Source: Ptychodera flava
Lineage: Eukaryota; Hemichordata; Enteropneusta; Ptychoderidae
Assembly (NCBI RefSeq): GCF_041260155.1
Contig: NC_091929.1
Coordinates: 40,650,244-40,714,243 of the forward strand
DNA length: 64,000 nucleotides
Direction: 5' to 3'
Shown here: piece by piece, positions 50,701 through 59,420 of the stretch
How the letters are laid out: the number at the start of each line of letters is the position of its first letter
Position numbering within the stretch: the stretch's first letter is position 1
The notes under the pieces: generated by a model
Database searches by the model: none
Told to the model about the DNA's origin: nothing
Seen by the model: the letters and a program-made list of their open reading frames with translations, nothing else
Translations under genes and position numbers: made by a program

Positions 50701-53456
50701 TCTTATTTTCAATGAAATTAATTTGAATACAAAAATGTAAATCAAATTTTACAGGTGCTTATTGAAATAAGTACTTACTTGTTTGTGACCTTTCACATAG
50801 CCATCAACTGAACTGACTGTGACTGTAAAACATTAAAGATATAATAAAGATGCCTGTTGACCTTCGGGATTAAAGTGTAGAACAGGAAACTTAGTGGTCC
50901 AAGAAACCGAGCCATTTTCAATCCAGGGGATAGTGCATTTTTTCTGAACGTGTTCTCAATTATATTGTAAAGTCAACCATAACAACAACAAATTTTGTTC
51001 TTCCAGATGAGAAATATGACCTGTGCAATATTAGATAATTGACAAGTTTCAAAAACAAGAATACGTCATTCCAGGGTATATTGAAAATAATGCATGTTTT
51101 CCCTCAAAAACTGCTATAAACTCAGTTGACAACCGGTTTAATGCTGCCCCTTCAATCTAGTTCTCGCATTTCTTTTTGTTGATATATAGTGACATATTAC
51201 ATGTTGTTGGTTATTCTTTAAGCTTACTATTGAAAATGTTATCTACTTATTTTGAGATTAATATTAAAAAATCTATCTATGCTCTTTCGGAGTCTAAAAT
51301 GAGTTCAAACTTTACCTTAGACATGGCTGACGCTTTGTCATCTGAAAAGGAAGACCACAAAGATCTGGAACAAGGTATCAAAGACCTGCAAGAGTACATA
51401 AAGGAATTCAAATCAGAATATACTCGATTTGTTGAAAAGTATCAGAAGTCACATGACATAACTGTAGGTAAGTATTCTGCTTTCTTAATCCCTTGGCATA
51501 CCTGCGTACATATACTGTACACGGCACCCGTTTATTATTAAGTTAAAACGCGTAGGAACGCGTAGGCATGGTCCAAATCAGTGAGCATTAGTACTTCTAT
51601 ACACGTTATTCAGTTAGCAAATTAAACGAACCAACTAAGGTTTAAATAAAATCATGAAAATAATGTATAAAATTCACAGCTATTTTGACTTTAAGTTCTA
51701 AGGAGGACAACCGTTCCGTAAAGAAAGTAAATGGTATACTGAAGAAAATTTATTAGTTTGCCTTGTAATGACTGAGTAAATAGCTACTTAGTGGTCGACC
51801 GGTTAGGTGAATTCATTCAAGTATGATACTGATATGGCTCTAGAACATAATAATGTATGCAAACGTTGATTGCTTAAATCATACCATTGTCAACAGAATC
51901 AGAGAATTGTGGGTTGTTAACTGCCATCTCCACCATACTAAATATGTAGAGCTTGACATTTTGTTTACCATACACACAGTATACCACCTTCACTGCGATA
52001 ATATTTATATGACCATCTCGTTTGACACAGAACCGGGGAAATACAACCTCATAGAGACAATGATGGAGAAATTAGCATCTTCGGGTGTTAAAGACTACGA
52101 CAGCATCTTGCAGGAAATCAAGAAACTCCAAGAGGAAATAAATAGGCTGAAGAAGTTAATGGAAACTGTATTTGAATCGATTCAGCTAAGTCCACGACAA
52201 GGTAATTGTGTAAAGCTAAAAGAAATCTGAGTGTTTTGCAAGTTATCATTCGCAAATTATCCTGATACATAGGTAAAGATAGTCCAATGCTTCATTAAAA
52301 TCGTCTCATGTAAAATTGAAAACTTAATGTCGATGTTACTGGTTCACCTATCACGGCGGCGTTTAATATCCCATAGCAGAGGGCGTTGAATTTATCGGTT
52401 TATAGAAAATTCCAAGTTCCCGTGCGTGGAGAAGTAACTTTAACAAAATACTTTGGAGGCAAAGCAATTTGAAAATTGTTTAATAGACCGAGGTGAATAT
52501 GCGAGATCCAAAAAAAAATAGAAAGATTTTCTTCTTTCTCTCAAAAGAATTCAAAGAAATGCTCATTCATTAAACTTTCTGAACGCCATTGATTAATGTA
52601 TTATTATGAAACACTTGGGATTGATTGGCAAACTACTTGCCACTTAAGACATTTCGAAACCCAACACGTTTTAGAAATATTACTTTACCTGAACAATAGT
52701 AGAAGGGGTGACACTGTTATTTACTGAATCAGACAGGAGACGAAGGTCAAATAACACGTATGCAGATATACCACACGGATTAAATAATACTAGGGTGGTG
52801 GATAATTTACCCTCGTCTGACGTTTTTCGAAAAACTCCATACAATTAGCATTGTTACGTCGAAGTAAACTGACTTCCTTCTTGACAGTGATTCTTAAAAC
52901 CAACTGTTCCTCAAAATTCCTCTAATTTCTGTGTCCATTATACTGTAGGAAAAGACCGGGAGCTTGTTAATCGCGTATACATTACAAACGTATCGACAGA
53001 ACACACACAAAAATAAAGTTTAACGTGCATACCAAGACGTTTTGCATATAACAGATAATTTCACCACAAACTTCACAAATTATAATAATATGTGTATTAA
53101 ATAGTGACAAACAGATTATATTTCCTTAATGCCTTAAAGATAAGCTTACTCTGAGATTAATATTGTTACATGCTTTGACCTCATCGACAGCTTGTTTGAC
53201 AGAGTTTTACATACGTCCAATCGCACAAAAGAGTAAAAGCATCTGGCGCGCTCTGGGGGAAAAGGTTGGAGTTGATTTGACAAATATAGAAGATGCGATT
53301 TCCCAAATGGACGAGGGAAAGGCTGAGGAGGTCATTAAAAGATGGTTGGAGAAGAAAAACAATCGTCTGACGTGGACAGAAGTCATATCTGTATTATCTG
53401 AAATTGACGAGACTGTTGCAGGTGCCGTCAAAGACCTACGACCACATAATCTGTAA
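32959..53456 (+). CDS. CARD/coiled-coil/Death adaptor gene 2 (intact, 355 residues)
   Basis: Predicted coding exons: 32981-33118 (exon from 32959), 47847-47991, 48615-48656, 49887-50045, 51321-51467, 52031-52201 and 53191-53456. Their lengths sum to 1068 bases, a full frame ending at TAA 53454-53456. The first intron is phase 0; all others are phase 1. Residues about 1-90 form a CARD, 95-109 a linker, 109-268 three coiled-coil exons, and 268-355 a Death domain. No signal peptide or membrane segment is seen, so the product is probably cytosolic. The domain pair is that of CRADD/RAIDD, which bridges a Death-domain platform to a caspase CARD; the coiled coil would add self-association. No frame defects, unlike gene 1. 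Joining exon 1 to exon 2 across 14.7 kb rests on phase, Met alignment and CARD completeness. The last exon could start 12 bases later (53203). A possible poly(A) signal AATAAA is at 53972. Confidence 0.72.
33560..33591. repeat. Short (GAT)n array
   Basis: Imperfect GATGATGATGATG run broken by TTGGT. Confidence 0.8.
33630..33725 (-). mobile_element. tRNA-like SINE fragment 1
   Basis: Minus strand reads GGCGGAGTGGTTTATCTAAGG (A-box-like, tRNA-Leu/Ser style) and then GAGTTCAAACTCG (B-box-like). The opposite order on the plus strand shows reverse insertion. It is related to the fragment at 33940-34010. Confidence 0.5.
33940..34010 (-). mobile_element. tRNA-like SINE fragment 2
   Basis: Shares GTTCGAACT, ACATACRGCACCCAGTCACC and TAGYGGAGAA with fragment 1, about 310 bases upstream, in the same reverse orientation. 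Confidence 0.5.
34740..35170. other. Unassigned repeat-like stretch
   Basis: Lies between the SINE fragments and a second repeat. It may belong to the Gypsy remnant to its right, but I could not find a convincing domain in it. Confidence 0.25.
35180..36040. repeat. Possible interspersed repeat with TATATAGCGC end
   Basis: Starts with repeated TTAATC followed by CTTATATAGCGCATTAC, then GAGCGAGGTGCACAAATTGAG and AAAGCCCT. This style of sequence is common in invertebrate interspersed repeats; the family is not identified. It appears to interrupt the Gypsy remnant. Confidence 0.3.
36180..36580 (-). mobile_element. Ty3/Gypsy integrase core remnant, catalytically dead
   Basis: Read on the minus strand with gaps: RYARAYP, then TAVAKVILK, GIHANKGKNFQSQIIKKLCR, LAGTTKSRTTRYR, then after a shift NGMTDKFNKTLIDMLRALD and PSHKA. 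This is the order of a Gypsy integrase core. Sites where the family has catalytic acids are altered: the first Asp region reads VVKGH, the second reads HANKG, and the Glu position reads TDKFN. Stops and shifts are also present. It is an old fragment inserted antisense to gene 2. No LTRs or RT were found. Confidence 0.7.
36990..37150. repeat. Dispersed repeat, copy 1
   Basis: Shares with 56862-57020 a TTGGTGATC block, AATGAAGAGGATTAGG, ATATATGGA, TTGAAATACTAT-like and GGTAAAGTT blocks, same orientation. Confidence 0.45.
37768..38810 (+). repeat. About 540-bp repeat, two tandem units
   Basis: Units start at CCATGAGCCAGACCC (37768) and CCTATGAGCCAGACCC (about 38303). Each proceeds through a GAAAATCT block, a TTGACCCCATGACCTT block and CAAGGCAACCAT-like or CATAGCAACCAT end sequence. 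A reverse-complement copy is at 44310-45065. No coding function is seen. Confidence 0.75.
38811..42690. other. Intronic DNA, possible old interspersed repeat at 39180-39860
   Basis: The stretch from GGGGCGGAGCTTAAGTCAC (39213) through AACAAGAGGTCTAGCAGC (39250) to GATGACGGATGACGACGGAC (39786) has the look of a dispersed invertebrate repeat, with poor support. A local CAGGCTTGCC-rich patch is at 41000-41065. Nothing else recognised. Confidence 0.3.
42692..42751. repeat. 26-bp inverted repeat (hairpin)
   Basis: Left arm 42692-42717 and right arm 42726-42751 pair with 3 mismatches around an 8-base loop (TTACCTCA). The shared core is ACGGTATTCTG and CAGAATACCGT. A second small palindrome, ATCTGATCTAAATCAGAT, lies just upstream at 42662-42679. 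Confidence 0.85.
42754..43047 (+). mobile_element. Fragment of a mobile-element-associated ORF
   Basis: An open frame of 97 codons. RHILPPCEDCLYMHALRANY, QTVVWKGSLACHP, HGWVIEDRRLSI and LLEFETCKCSK resemble a module repeatedly found next to a cysteine-rich CxC tail in uncharacterised element-like proteins of marine invertebrates (recalled pattern: HxxRxNYQxxxWK, GWxxxxG, LLxxxCKC). The cysteine tail is cut off after CKCSK. Similarity is from memory and needs a search. The hairpin at 42692-42751 may mark its left boundary. Confidence 0.4.
43157..43250. repeat. (GAT)n microsatellite, about 94 bases
   Basis: Uninterrupted TGA/GAT run. The poly-isoleucine frame on the minus strand is an artefact. 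Confidence 0.97.
44310..45065 (-). repeat. About 540-bp repeat, inverted partner
   Basis: Reverse complement of 37768-38300 plus part of a second unit. Landmarks on the plus strand: GGGCTTTCAGAAAATGTATGG, GAATTTGCCCACCCAAATGG and CTGGCTCATGG at the right end, and CTTTGAGACAGAAAGCTACTT. The two arms are about 5.5 kb apart. Confidence 0.75.
45200..46460. repeat. Degenerate tandem repeat, about 130-150-base units with X-box-like motifs
   Basis: Units are marked by GTTGCCATGAGAAC (45225), a weaker GTTGCTATC (45346), GTTGTGATGC (45485), TTTGCCATATCAAC (45624), then after the trinucleotide arrays GTTGCCATGGAAAC (46120), GTTACTATGGCAAC (46264) and GTTACCATGGAAAC (46406). Spacing between good copies is 142-144 bases. 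Confidence 0.55.
45776..46026. repeat. Compound trinucleotide array, about 250 bases
   Basis: Successive blocks of TAG/AGT, then CTA/TAC (about 45840-45943), then ATT (about 45946-46025). Poly-Thr, poly-Tyr and poly-Ile frames here are artefacts. Confidence 0.95.
46540..47785 (+). mobile_element. 5'-truncated non-LTR retrotransposon with (ATA)n tail
   Basis: Begins inside the reverse transcriptase: MYWYRHLSVQIKWGSSLSKP, then GTRQGGLSSPFLFNLFYQDL (motif B). After a shift near 46760 comes CYADDLLLAS (the catalytic box), after another near 46845 CFNPKKTSCVIFG and VNYLGVTLSS, then from 47130 YGINCVHMSKSSISEAEKIQ to the stop at 47610-47612. The 3' UTR ends in an ATA/ATT array at 47720-47785. The family is LINE, clade not resolved. 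The array ends about 60 bases before gene 2 exon 2. Confidence 0.8.
47720..47780. repeat. (ATA)n-(ATT)n inverted simple repeat
   Basis: An ATA run passes through AATTAATT into an ATT run, so the two halves are self-complementary. Probably the LINE tail plus later expansion. Confidence 0.9.
47847..47991 (+). CDS. Gene 2 exon 2: second half of CARD
   Basis: 145 bases between TTCCAG and GTAGGT, phase 0 to 1. It encodes KKSGEPRIAYILERF, NGYGQLFDVLETSGHS and EMVLRTLRPGLK. Matches the C-terminal CARD helices of genes 1 and 3 (AxLLxxF, NGYxxLxxxLExxxHSxxVLxTL). Confidence 0.82.
48615..48656 (+). CDS. Gene 2 exon 3: short linker
   Basis: A 42-base phase 1-1 exon (ASSSQTKGGPDHE) between ACATAG and GTAATT, at the same position as the 48-base linker exons of gene 1. 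Supported by phase and position; small size lowers certainty. Confidence 0.55.
49887..50045 (+). CDS. Gene 2 exon 4: coiled coil
   Basis: 159 bases, phase 1-1, between TTTTAG and GTAATT. Encodes LRGVHEMFSTLMEGQRRTSA, EMSDLKDEVKKINLQLEKIN and RIEQALQEIQK. Hydrophobic residues at heptad spacing, strongly charged elsewhere. Resembles gene 1's exon at 10380 in layout (MxxLMxxQ, then KIxxxxLEKxLxx). Confidence 0.75.
51321..51467 (+). CDS. Gene 2 exon 5: coiled coil
   Basis: 147 bases, phase 1-1, between TTTACCTTAG and GTAAGT. Encodes MADALSSEKEDHKDLEQGIK and DLQEYIKEFKSEYTRFVEKY. The acceptor was chosen because the phase fits and upstream AG candidates bring in stops. Confidence 0.7.
52031..52201 (+). 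CDS. Gene 2 exon 6: coiled coil
   Basis: 171 bases, phase 1-1, between TTTGACACAG and GTAATT. Encodes YNLIETMMEKLASSGVKDYD, then SILQEIKKLQEEINRLKKLM, a strong leucine/isoleucine heptad stretch, then ETVFESIQLSPRQ. Confidence 0.75.
53191..53456 (+). CDS. Gene 2 exon 7: Death domain and stop
   Basis: Encodes KSIWRALGEKVGVDLTNIED, AEEVIKRWLEKKNNRLTW and TEVISVLSEIDETVAGAVKD to TAA. The W-x-x-LG-x-x-VGV, RW and TW-x-x-V-x-x-VL positions are those of a Death domain. Two AG acceptors 12 bases apart (before 53191 and before 53203) keep the same frame. Confidence 0.82.
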
Positions 53457-55854
53457 TATTCCCTATCGTGTAATGTCCTGGACAATCGTCTCCGTCCATC
53501 AACATGAAAATAGTAATATTGTATTAGCTTGATAAAACATTCAGTTAGAAAAGCTCATTAAGACCATTACCGCACATATTTCCGGCTTACCCTGATCTAG
53601 CATAGGAACTTTGGATGTTGCGTCATGTGGGCGAGAATTTGGCATAAAATTTGAACGTTCCCTATGATAGACTTTCTTTTTAACTTTTTTCGTCAGCAGT
53701 GCAATGCACTGACTTGTCATGTAAATTATCCTACAAAAATACTAAATACGATGATTTTGACCATAAGAAAAATATGCTAAATACAATCTTCATTCTGTCG
53801 TGTTGTCGTTTTACTCTTTTCGATCATTTCATTAAAGCACACTACTTTAACATTTTGCAAACAATTCAAAGAGTTGTGTAAGAATATAATCACTGTCATT
53901 AATTTCTGTCATCAAAATATATATTTTTGTCTGTAATGTTAATATTTGACGTGGAAGCTTGCTTATGCGGCAATAAATCGAGCTACTTGAAAGTAAAATG
54001 AAACTTACTCAAGAAATATTATTTCTCCTTGACTAAGAGACAAAGCTTAGGTTAACATAATGAAGTAACTAGGATGATTGAATGGTTATTTATAAATTTG
54101 CATTTATTTATTTATTTATTTATTTAATATAATTATTTGTATATTTATTTATTTTTGAGACATGGATAAACGTAGGCTATAGCAGCCCTACATTCTTTTG
54201 AATCAGGCCATCACTACGAGAACAATAAAGACCAAACAGTTGCACGCCATCTTTATTGATACGCTGAAATTCACATGCCTAATAATACTTCCCGCATATT
54301 TTAAGATAAAAGATACGGTTTACGAAAAGTTACATGGACAAAATGCTATCTTTTCGTCAGGGTTATTCGTACGTATTTTTGTAAGGATAAATTAATATAT
54401 AGTTTTTTATAGGCCGAGGCTGAATACGTATGCCCATTATCTAACTACACCATTCTTTATACTAAGAAGAGTTTATGAAAGTACTTTCATGAAAGTTTCA
54501 CAAGAAACATGACATCAGATCAATGGATTTGTATTTACATGTATCGCAAATTTCACAATCTGCTCAAAAAACTATAAAGAATAATGAAAGTTTATTTCGT
54601 ATTATATTTCAGTCTTTAACACTTAAAGCAAAGCCAACTTTAGGCACTACGCTACGGAGATACATAAAATATAGAGATAAACCATAGACCCTCCAAAACG
54701 GGTCTATGGATAAACATACTGCAAGTCCATATAAGTCCATATACAGTTGTCTAGCGAAGATCTACGCCCAGTATACACACTTGTATACTGTAAGTCTGCA
54801 AAGATATATACAGTAACTGTTGTAGACTGACATGTCGTGATGCTGCAAATTTAATATGAATATATATGCCACGTATATTGTTTGTACACTTTGAGAATAC
54901 CAAGTTGTATGTTAGTGTGTGGCTCTGCAGAGCGTACATGCACGTGTCCAGATGCGATGATATACTGATCGTAAATTAATTGATTGATTGATTGGTTGTT
55001 GGTTGGTTGACTAAGTATTCATTTTTGATGATCTTCGTACAACGTTAATTAGCCGAATTGTAGTCGTGCATCCCAATTACCTATTGGGATAGATAGTTTA
55101 TTAGGAAATGTTAGCATATTCGCCCGTTTGTGAAAGAAAAACCATGTTTGCGATTCAACATTGTCTCCTGCAGTCCGGACCTTTCTTAAGGTATTTTTTA
55201 TCAAATTAGGCCATGATCTGTTTTAGCTCGTTATTGATCGTTGCTGAGTGATGTAGCTCAGTGTAGCTCTGACGAATCGTTTTTCCTGTTGATTTCTTTC
55301 AAAAAAATAACCACGTCAGTTTTATTCTTTTGTCTACAGTTCAGTGTTCTGAACTTTAATGCAACGTTGGTCTAATAGTTAATGATAAATGAAGTCACTT
55401 AACTGTGCACACGTCCTTCAGCAAGAACGGCAGTCAACAAATTACATGAAAAAGCCCTACTGTAGACTTTATCCGATCTTGGCTGCAGTTACCTTAAAAT
55501 AGACATCATAATGTCAGGTATTTTTTGTGAAGTGAAGTTGCACAGCCCAGAGGACTTAGAGGGTGCTATTTATAGTTATTGTGGATGTCTGTGTGTACAA
55601 AAATATCAGTCATTAGTTATAAAGTTCTGCTTTTGGTATTGAGCAGTGTAATTTCCCACAAGGACATCAGTATGCAAGGGGCCAAATGTAAATAATTTTA
55701 CTCATTAACGCCTATTATGTAAATATTAGAGATGGAGTATGTATACACGGATTAAGTTTCATGCATCTAGCACATCACCAGACTACTTTTTCCCATAGGA
55801 TGTCTGCCTTTATAGGTTGGAACGTACCATTATTACTATAGTTCTAAGTGCTAT
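53457..55854. other. Intergenic DNA downstream of gene 2
   Basis: Holds a possible poly(A) signal (AATAAA at 53972) and a (TTTA)n run at 54101-54151. A GTCCATATAAGTCCATATA doublet is at 54725-54743. No coding domains seen. Confidence 0.45.
54101..54151. repeat. (TTTA)n microsatellite
   Basis: Tetranucleotide run, slightly interrupted at its right end. Confidence 0.9.
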
Positions 55855-56393
55855 TCAATTCGATATATGACATTTGTCTTGATGACGACACTTTGAAACC
55901 AACTCAGAACGTTTGTTCAACATCATAGATAGGTCAGCAATGATTATTTGTAGCTTCTCTAACAGACAAAGATTACATCGCTCATTTATCTTGGATTTCT
56001 TGATACACCAAAGTCCCGATCCTTGATTTTGAGAGACCAAATAAACTTTGATAGTCCAGTACTGTTCTCATACTTTTTGTTACGGAAAGATTGCATGTGA
56101 TTAGCGAAGCGTGTCTTGAAGGTGTTATCAGTAAGGCCTATGTAAATCTTCTCTTTATTGACTCCTGTTGAGACTTTGGCCTTGTAAATGACACCCCTGG
56201 CTTGACAGTCACCTTTCAATGGACATGAAGACTTATCCCGGCAAGACAGCTGGTCAATCTTTACGTGGTTTCCGGCGATTACCCTATTACTATGTGATGT
56301 GGTTATACATGCCATATTCTCCATGCAATTGTAACTCACCCGATTTGTTTTTCTATTGAAGATCTTGTGTAGCTCAGACCCATTTGTTAACAA
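55855..56393 (-). mobile_element. Penelope-like element 3' end: GIY-YIG endonuclease, second family
   Basis: Minus strand from 56393: VSYNCMENMACITTSHSNRV, CRDKSSCPLKGDCQARGVIY, KEKIYIGLTDNTFKTRFANH, NSTGLSKFIWSLKIKDRDFG. After a shift near 55990 it continues KINERCNLCLLEKLQII and LNKRSELVSKCRHQDKCH. This is a GIY-YIG nuclease with flanking cysteine clusters, as found at the C-terminus of Penelope-like RTs. It differs clearly from the 26.4-29.5 kb element, where the nuclease is N-terminal. The RT part is absent, so the copy is 5' truncated. Confidence 0.75.
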
Positions 56394-56861
56394 GTCACGT
56401 TTTTACTGAAAGGGTTGAGTCACATGATGTTACGTTTCGTGTTATTGTTCCTCGTTGTTTATTGGTTGGTCTTCAAAATAACATATTTGATTTTTCTGTA
56501 ACCACTGGACTTCAACGCAGCTTCATCTTGTTTAATGACTCAAACTGTACTGGTACACTGACACGGTACACAGTTATGCCCCACCTTTTCGTTATCAGAC
56601 TATCAGTATGGGCGCGGGAGTTTAAAACAGTCGGGCATTAATAAGGCAATACATAACACTCAAAACGTAGCAATACACCCTAATGCATTGCTATTCAATG
56701 AGTATGTGTACATTAGATCTGAATGATTGTTTTGTTTTGTTTTGTTTGAACTTCGATTTATTTTCTTGCTAGTTCCGTCTGCACGTGGTAGAGAAACCCG
56801 GGTTTAACACATTAGGAGTCTTGTCTTTTGCCTTATGAGCTGCTAACGACTTATTTGATCA

Positions 56862-57020
56862 TTGTTATAAGCCTCCGCGTTGGTGATCAGCAAAGCAAAT
56901 GAATGAAGAGGATTAGGAAGGCCTATTAACAATATATGGAATGTTCTCTTTGAAATACTATGTTGAGTTGGCAATGGTAAAGTTGCAGGCACAGACAGGA
57001 CACGGGTAAGGATTGTACAG
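56862..57020. repeat. Dispersed repeat, copy 2
   Basis: Diverged match to 36990-37150 in the same orientation; runs directly into the SINE at 57060. Confidence 0.45.
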
Positions 57021-57059
57021 TAATACAAGTTTAATACATGGCATTTATTGATCATAACA

Positions 57060-57250
57060 AGGAGGCACCGTGAGGCAGTGTTTAGAGTACAAGTCTCTCT
57101 ATAGAGGATGGTGAGTTCAAGATCCGGTAAGTCCAGAGTTACGAACTCACTGTAGGAGGATGGTAAGTTCGAGACTCTAACACAGTGCTGTGCCCTTGAG
57201 CAAGGCAGTTTACTCCGCATTGTTTCCTTGGGCAGTGGGTTGTAGGCACA
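57060..57250 (+). mobile_element. tRNA-derived SINE, second copy
   Basis: Carries GAGGCAGTGTTTAGAGTAC (A-box-like), GTAAGTTCGAGACTC (B-box-like) and TGTGCCCTTGAGCAAGGCA. It is a diverged relative of 10056-10250. Confidence 0.6.
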
Positions 57251-58779
57251 TCATTCTGTAATTGAGCGTTCGCCTGTCGGATGATGGATTGAATACAAAA
57301 ACTCCTAGACGTGTACCCTGTGTTGAAACCGTGAATGTCTCCAATGGTTGCTCACTTGTGAGTTGACATGGTGATTGAGGTGGTGTAATCCCTTGGTGTT
57401 GATGATGGATCAACTGTATCTGTGAAACATACGTTGAGGTCACCAACCACAAGCATTAAACTCAATCTATTCATTGGTCATAGGTGAGCTTTGAGCAAAG
57501 CCTTGTGTGATGCCATTTGAGTTTTACTAAACGACCCTAGCCGCTGAAGATAATTCCCGTTCCACCATTCGTTTGTACTGTTTATAATCCACTAAAAGGT
57601 AAGTAGTGAAAATAATTCAGTGTGTTACTATTTGTGACTGAATACGTCTTCAACGTTGCACAATAGATCACATTGACTTCCAACACTCCTTTATTTAAAC
57701 ACAGTCCTTGTGTGTGGAAACACTGTGAACTGCAATCAATGTTGTAACATGTTAAATAAGCGTTATACCAAAACTAATATGTTATGTATAAACTAACAGT
57801 TGGGGTTTTAGCCTAAAATTCTATCGTCGCATCCGCCCGGGATCAACTTTAAAAGCGCAGTATTTGATGATTGTGACAAGTCAAAGTTGCCAAGTACACA
57901 TGGCGAAGAGCATACAATGATAACCGATGTCCAAGATATAAACTATAAATTGACCAAATCACATGTTTCATTTCGCAAGATTAAAAATGCACAAATAATA
58001 ATTTGTGTTTTATCCTTTGACACAGCTTAGGATTTTAACAACATGACTAGAACACAAATATTCTTTGCAATTTGAAAGACAATGTCCTTCTTTTGTTTGG
58101 ACCTAAGTTGTCTCGTTGCTAGTTTCGTCTTTATGTGGCAAAGAGACTGGGGTTTAGGATATCAGGAGCCGCCGAAGTGTGAACGTATATGGATTCTAAC
58201 TGTCTTTACTAATTTAAGAAAAATTTACTCTGATAACAGTAACAACTATGGCCGAGTGGGAAAATATGAAAACCTTCAATGTCATTCATCATAAAGCTGC
58301 ATGAATTTTTGCCCGAACCCTCCAGACACGAAACTAAATAAACGACATATTTGCAAAAACGTTTGATGTTCGACTTTGAATTGTGCTGTGAACTACACAA
58401 GGAGGAAACAGCGTTATCATTATTGTTTGTGGTATTTGCGTTGTGGCCATTTCCTGAAAAGAATATTGATAAATTTACCGCTGCTGCTGTAGAGACCTCA
58501 TAACCGTTTTATTTTTTTGGAGCAAGGCAGGGGGAATAGAATTACAGAGAAGCTCTCTTGTTAAAATCGTTGGAAATGTCATCGCTTACATTTTGTTAAA
58601 GACGTTGAACAGCGAAAAGCTGGGTTAACTTACCGAATTATAAACATATCTACAGATATAGCTTGTTAAAGGGTTTTAAGCACACATGTTCTCACTCGTG
58701 AGCGAACGTCGCGTCTATTTCTGTCTATGTGTCTGTGCGTCTGCCTGTTAGCGAGATATCTCGAGAATTGCTCATCAGA
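57251..58779. other. Intergenic DNA
   Basis: No recognisable coding domain. Short frames only. Confidence 0.4.
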
Positions 58780-59420
58780 TCACCATCCAATGTGGTACAT
58801 TAATTCATTTTGCAGACAGCAAGAAGTGATAAGTTTTTGAGGGTGTAGCTTGCATATTTTATGCGTATTTGCATAATTGATGGTTGGAGAAAAACGGATA
58901 CATATTACAACGCTGCCAAAAGTTTGATGAAAATTGCTAAAAATGTTGCTCACACCTGAGAAATATTAGCAGTGAAAGATTTTAAGGGATGCTATATAAG
59001 TTAATTGATAATTTGCATATTGAATAAACTTTCTTAAGGATATATATCTGAATTCTGTTGATCAAAGTTTACGAAACTTGCAATGTAGGTTGGAGATATT
59101 ATGATACATTTTTGAAAGTTATTAAGCATTTTAACTACTGCTAATTTCACATTTGTACATATTAAGAAATTTCCTAATTAGTGATATATATCTGGATAAA
59201 CTTCATCAAAGTTGATAATACTTGCTCTGTCCATTGAAGTTACTGTGATATAATATAACTGAAAGTCAATAAGTACTCTTACATCAGCAATTTAGAAATT
59301 CGCAAGTTAAACATAATTTCTTATCTAGATGTATATGTCTAAATTGACTGTCTCAAAGGTGATGAAACTTGCTATGTACATTATTTAACTAACTTTACGA
59401 AGTAAGGGCATAAGACTTGA
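58780..59420. repeat. Degenerate tandem repeat, about 145-base units
   Basis: Units share TATATATCTG or TATATGTCTA, then ATCAAAGTT or CAAAGGTGATG and AAACTTGC or TACTTGC followed by TGT or AATGTA. They start near 59038, 59182 and 59327. A GCGAGATATCTCGAGAATTG lead-in is at 58751. Confidence 0.4.

Noticed and set aside
51007..51045. Extra gene 2 exon after TTCTTCCAG
   Set aside because: In the required phase it reaches a stop within about ten codons and has no clear donor.
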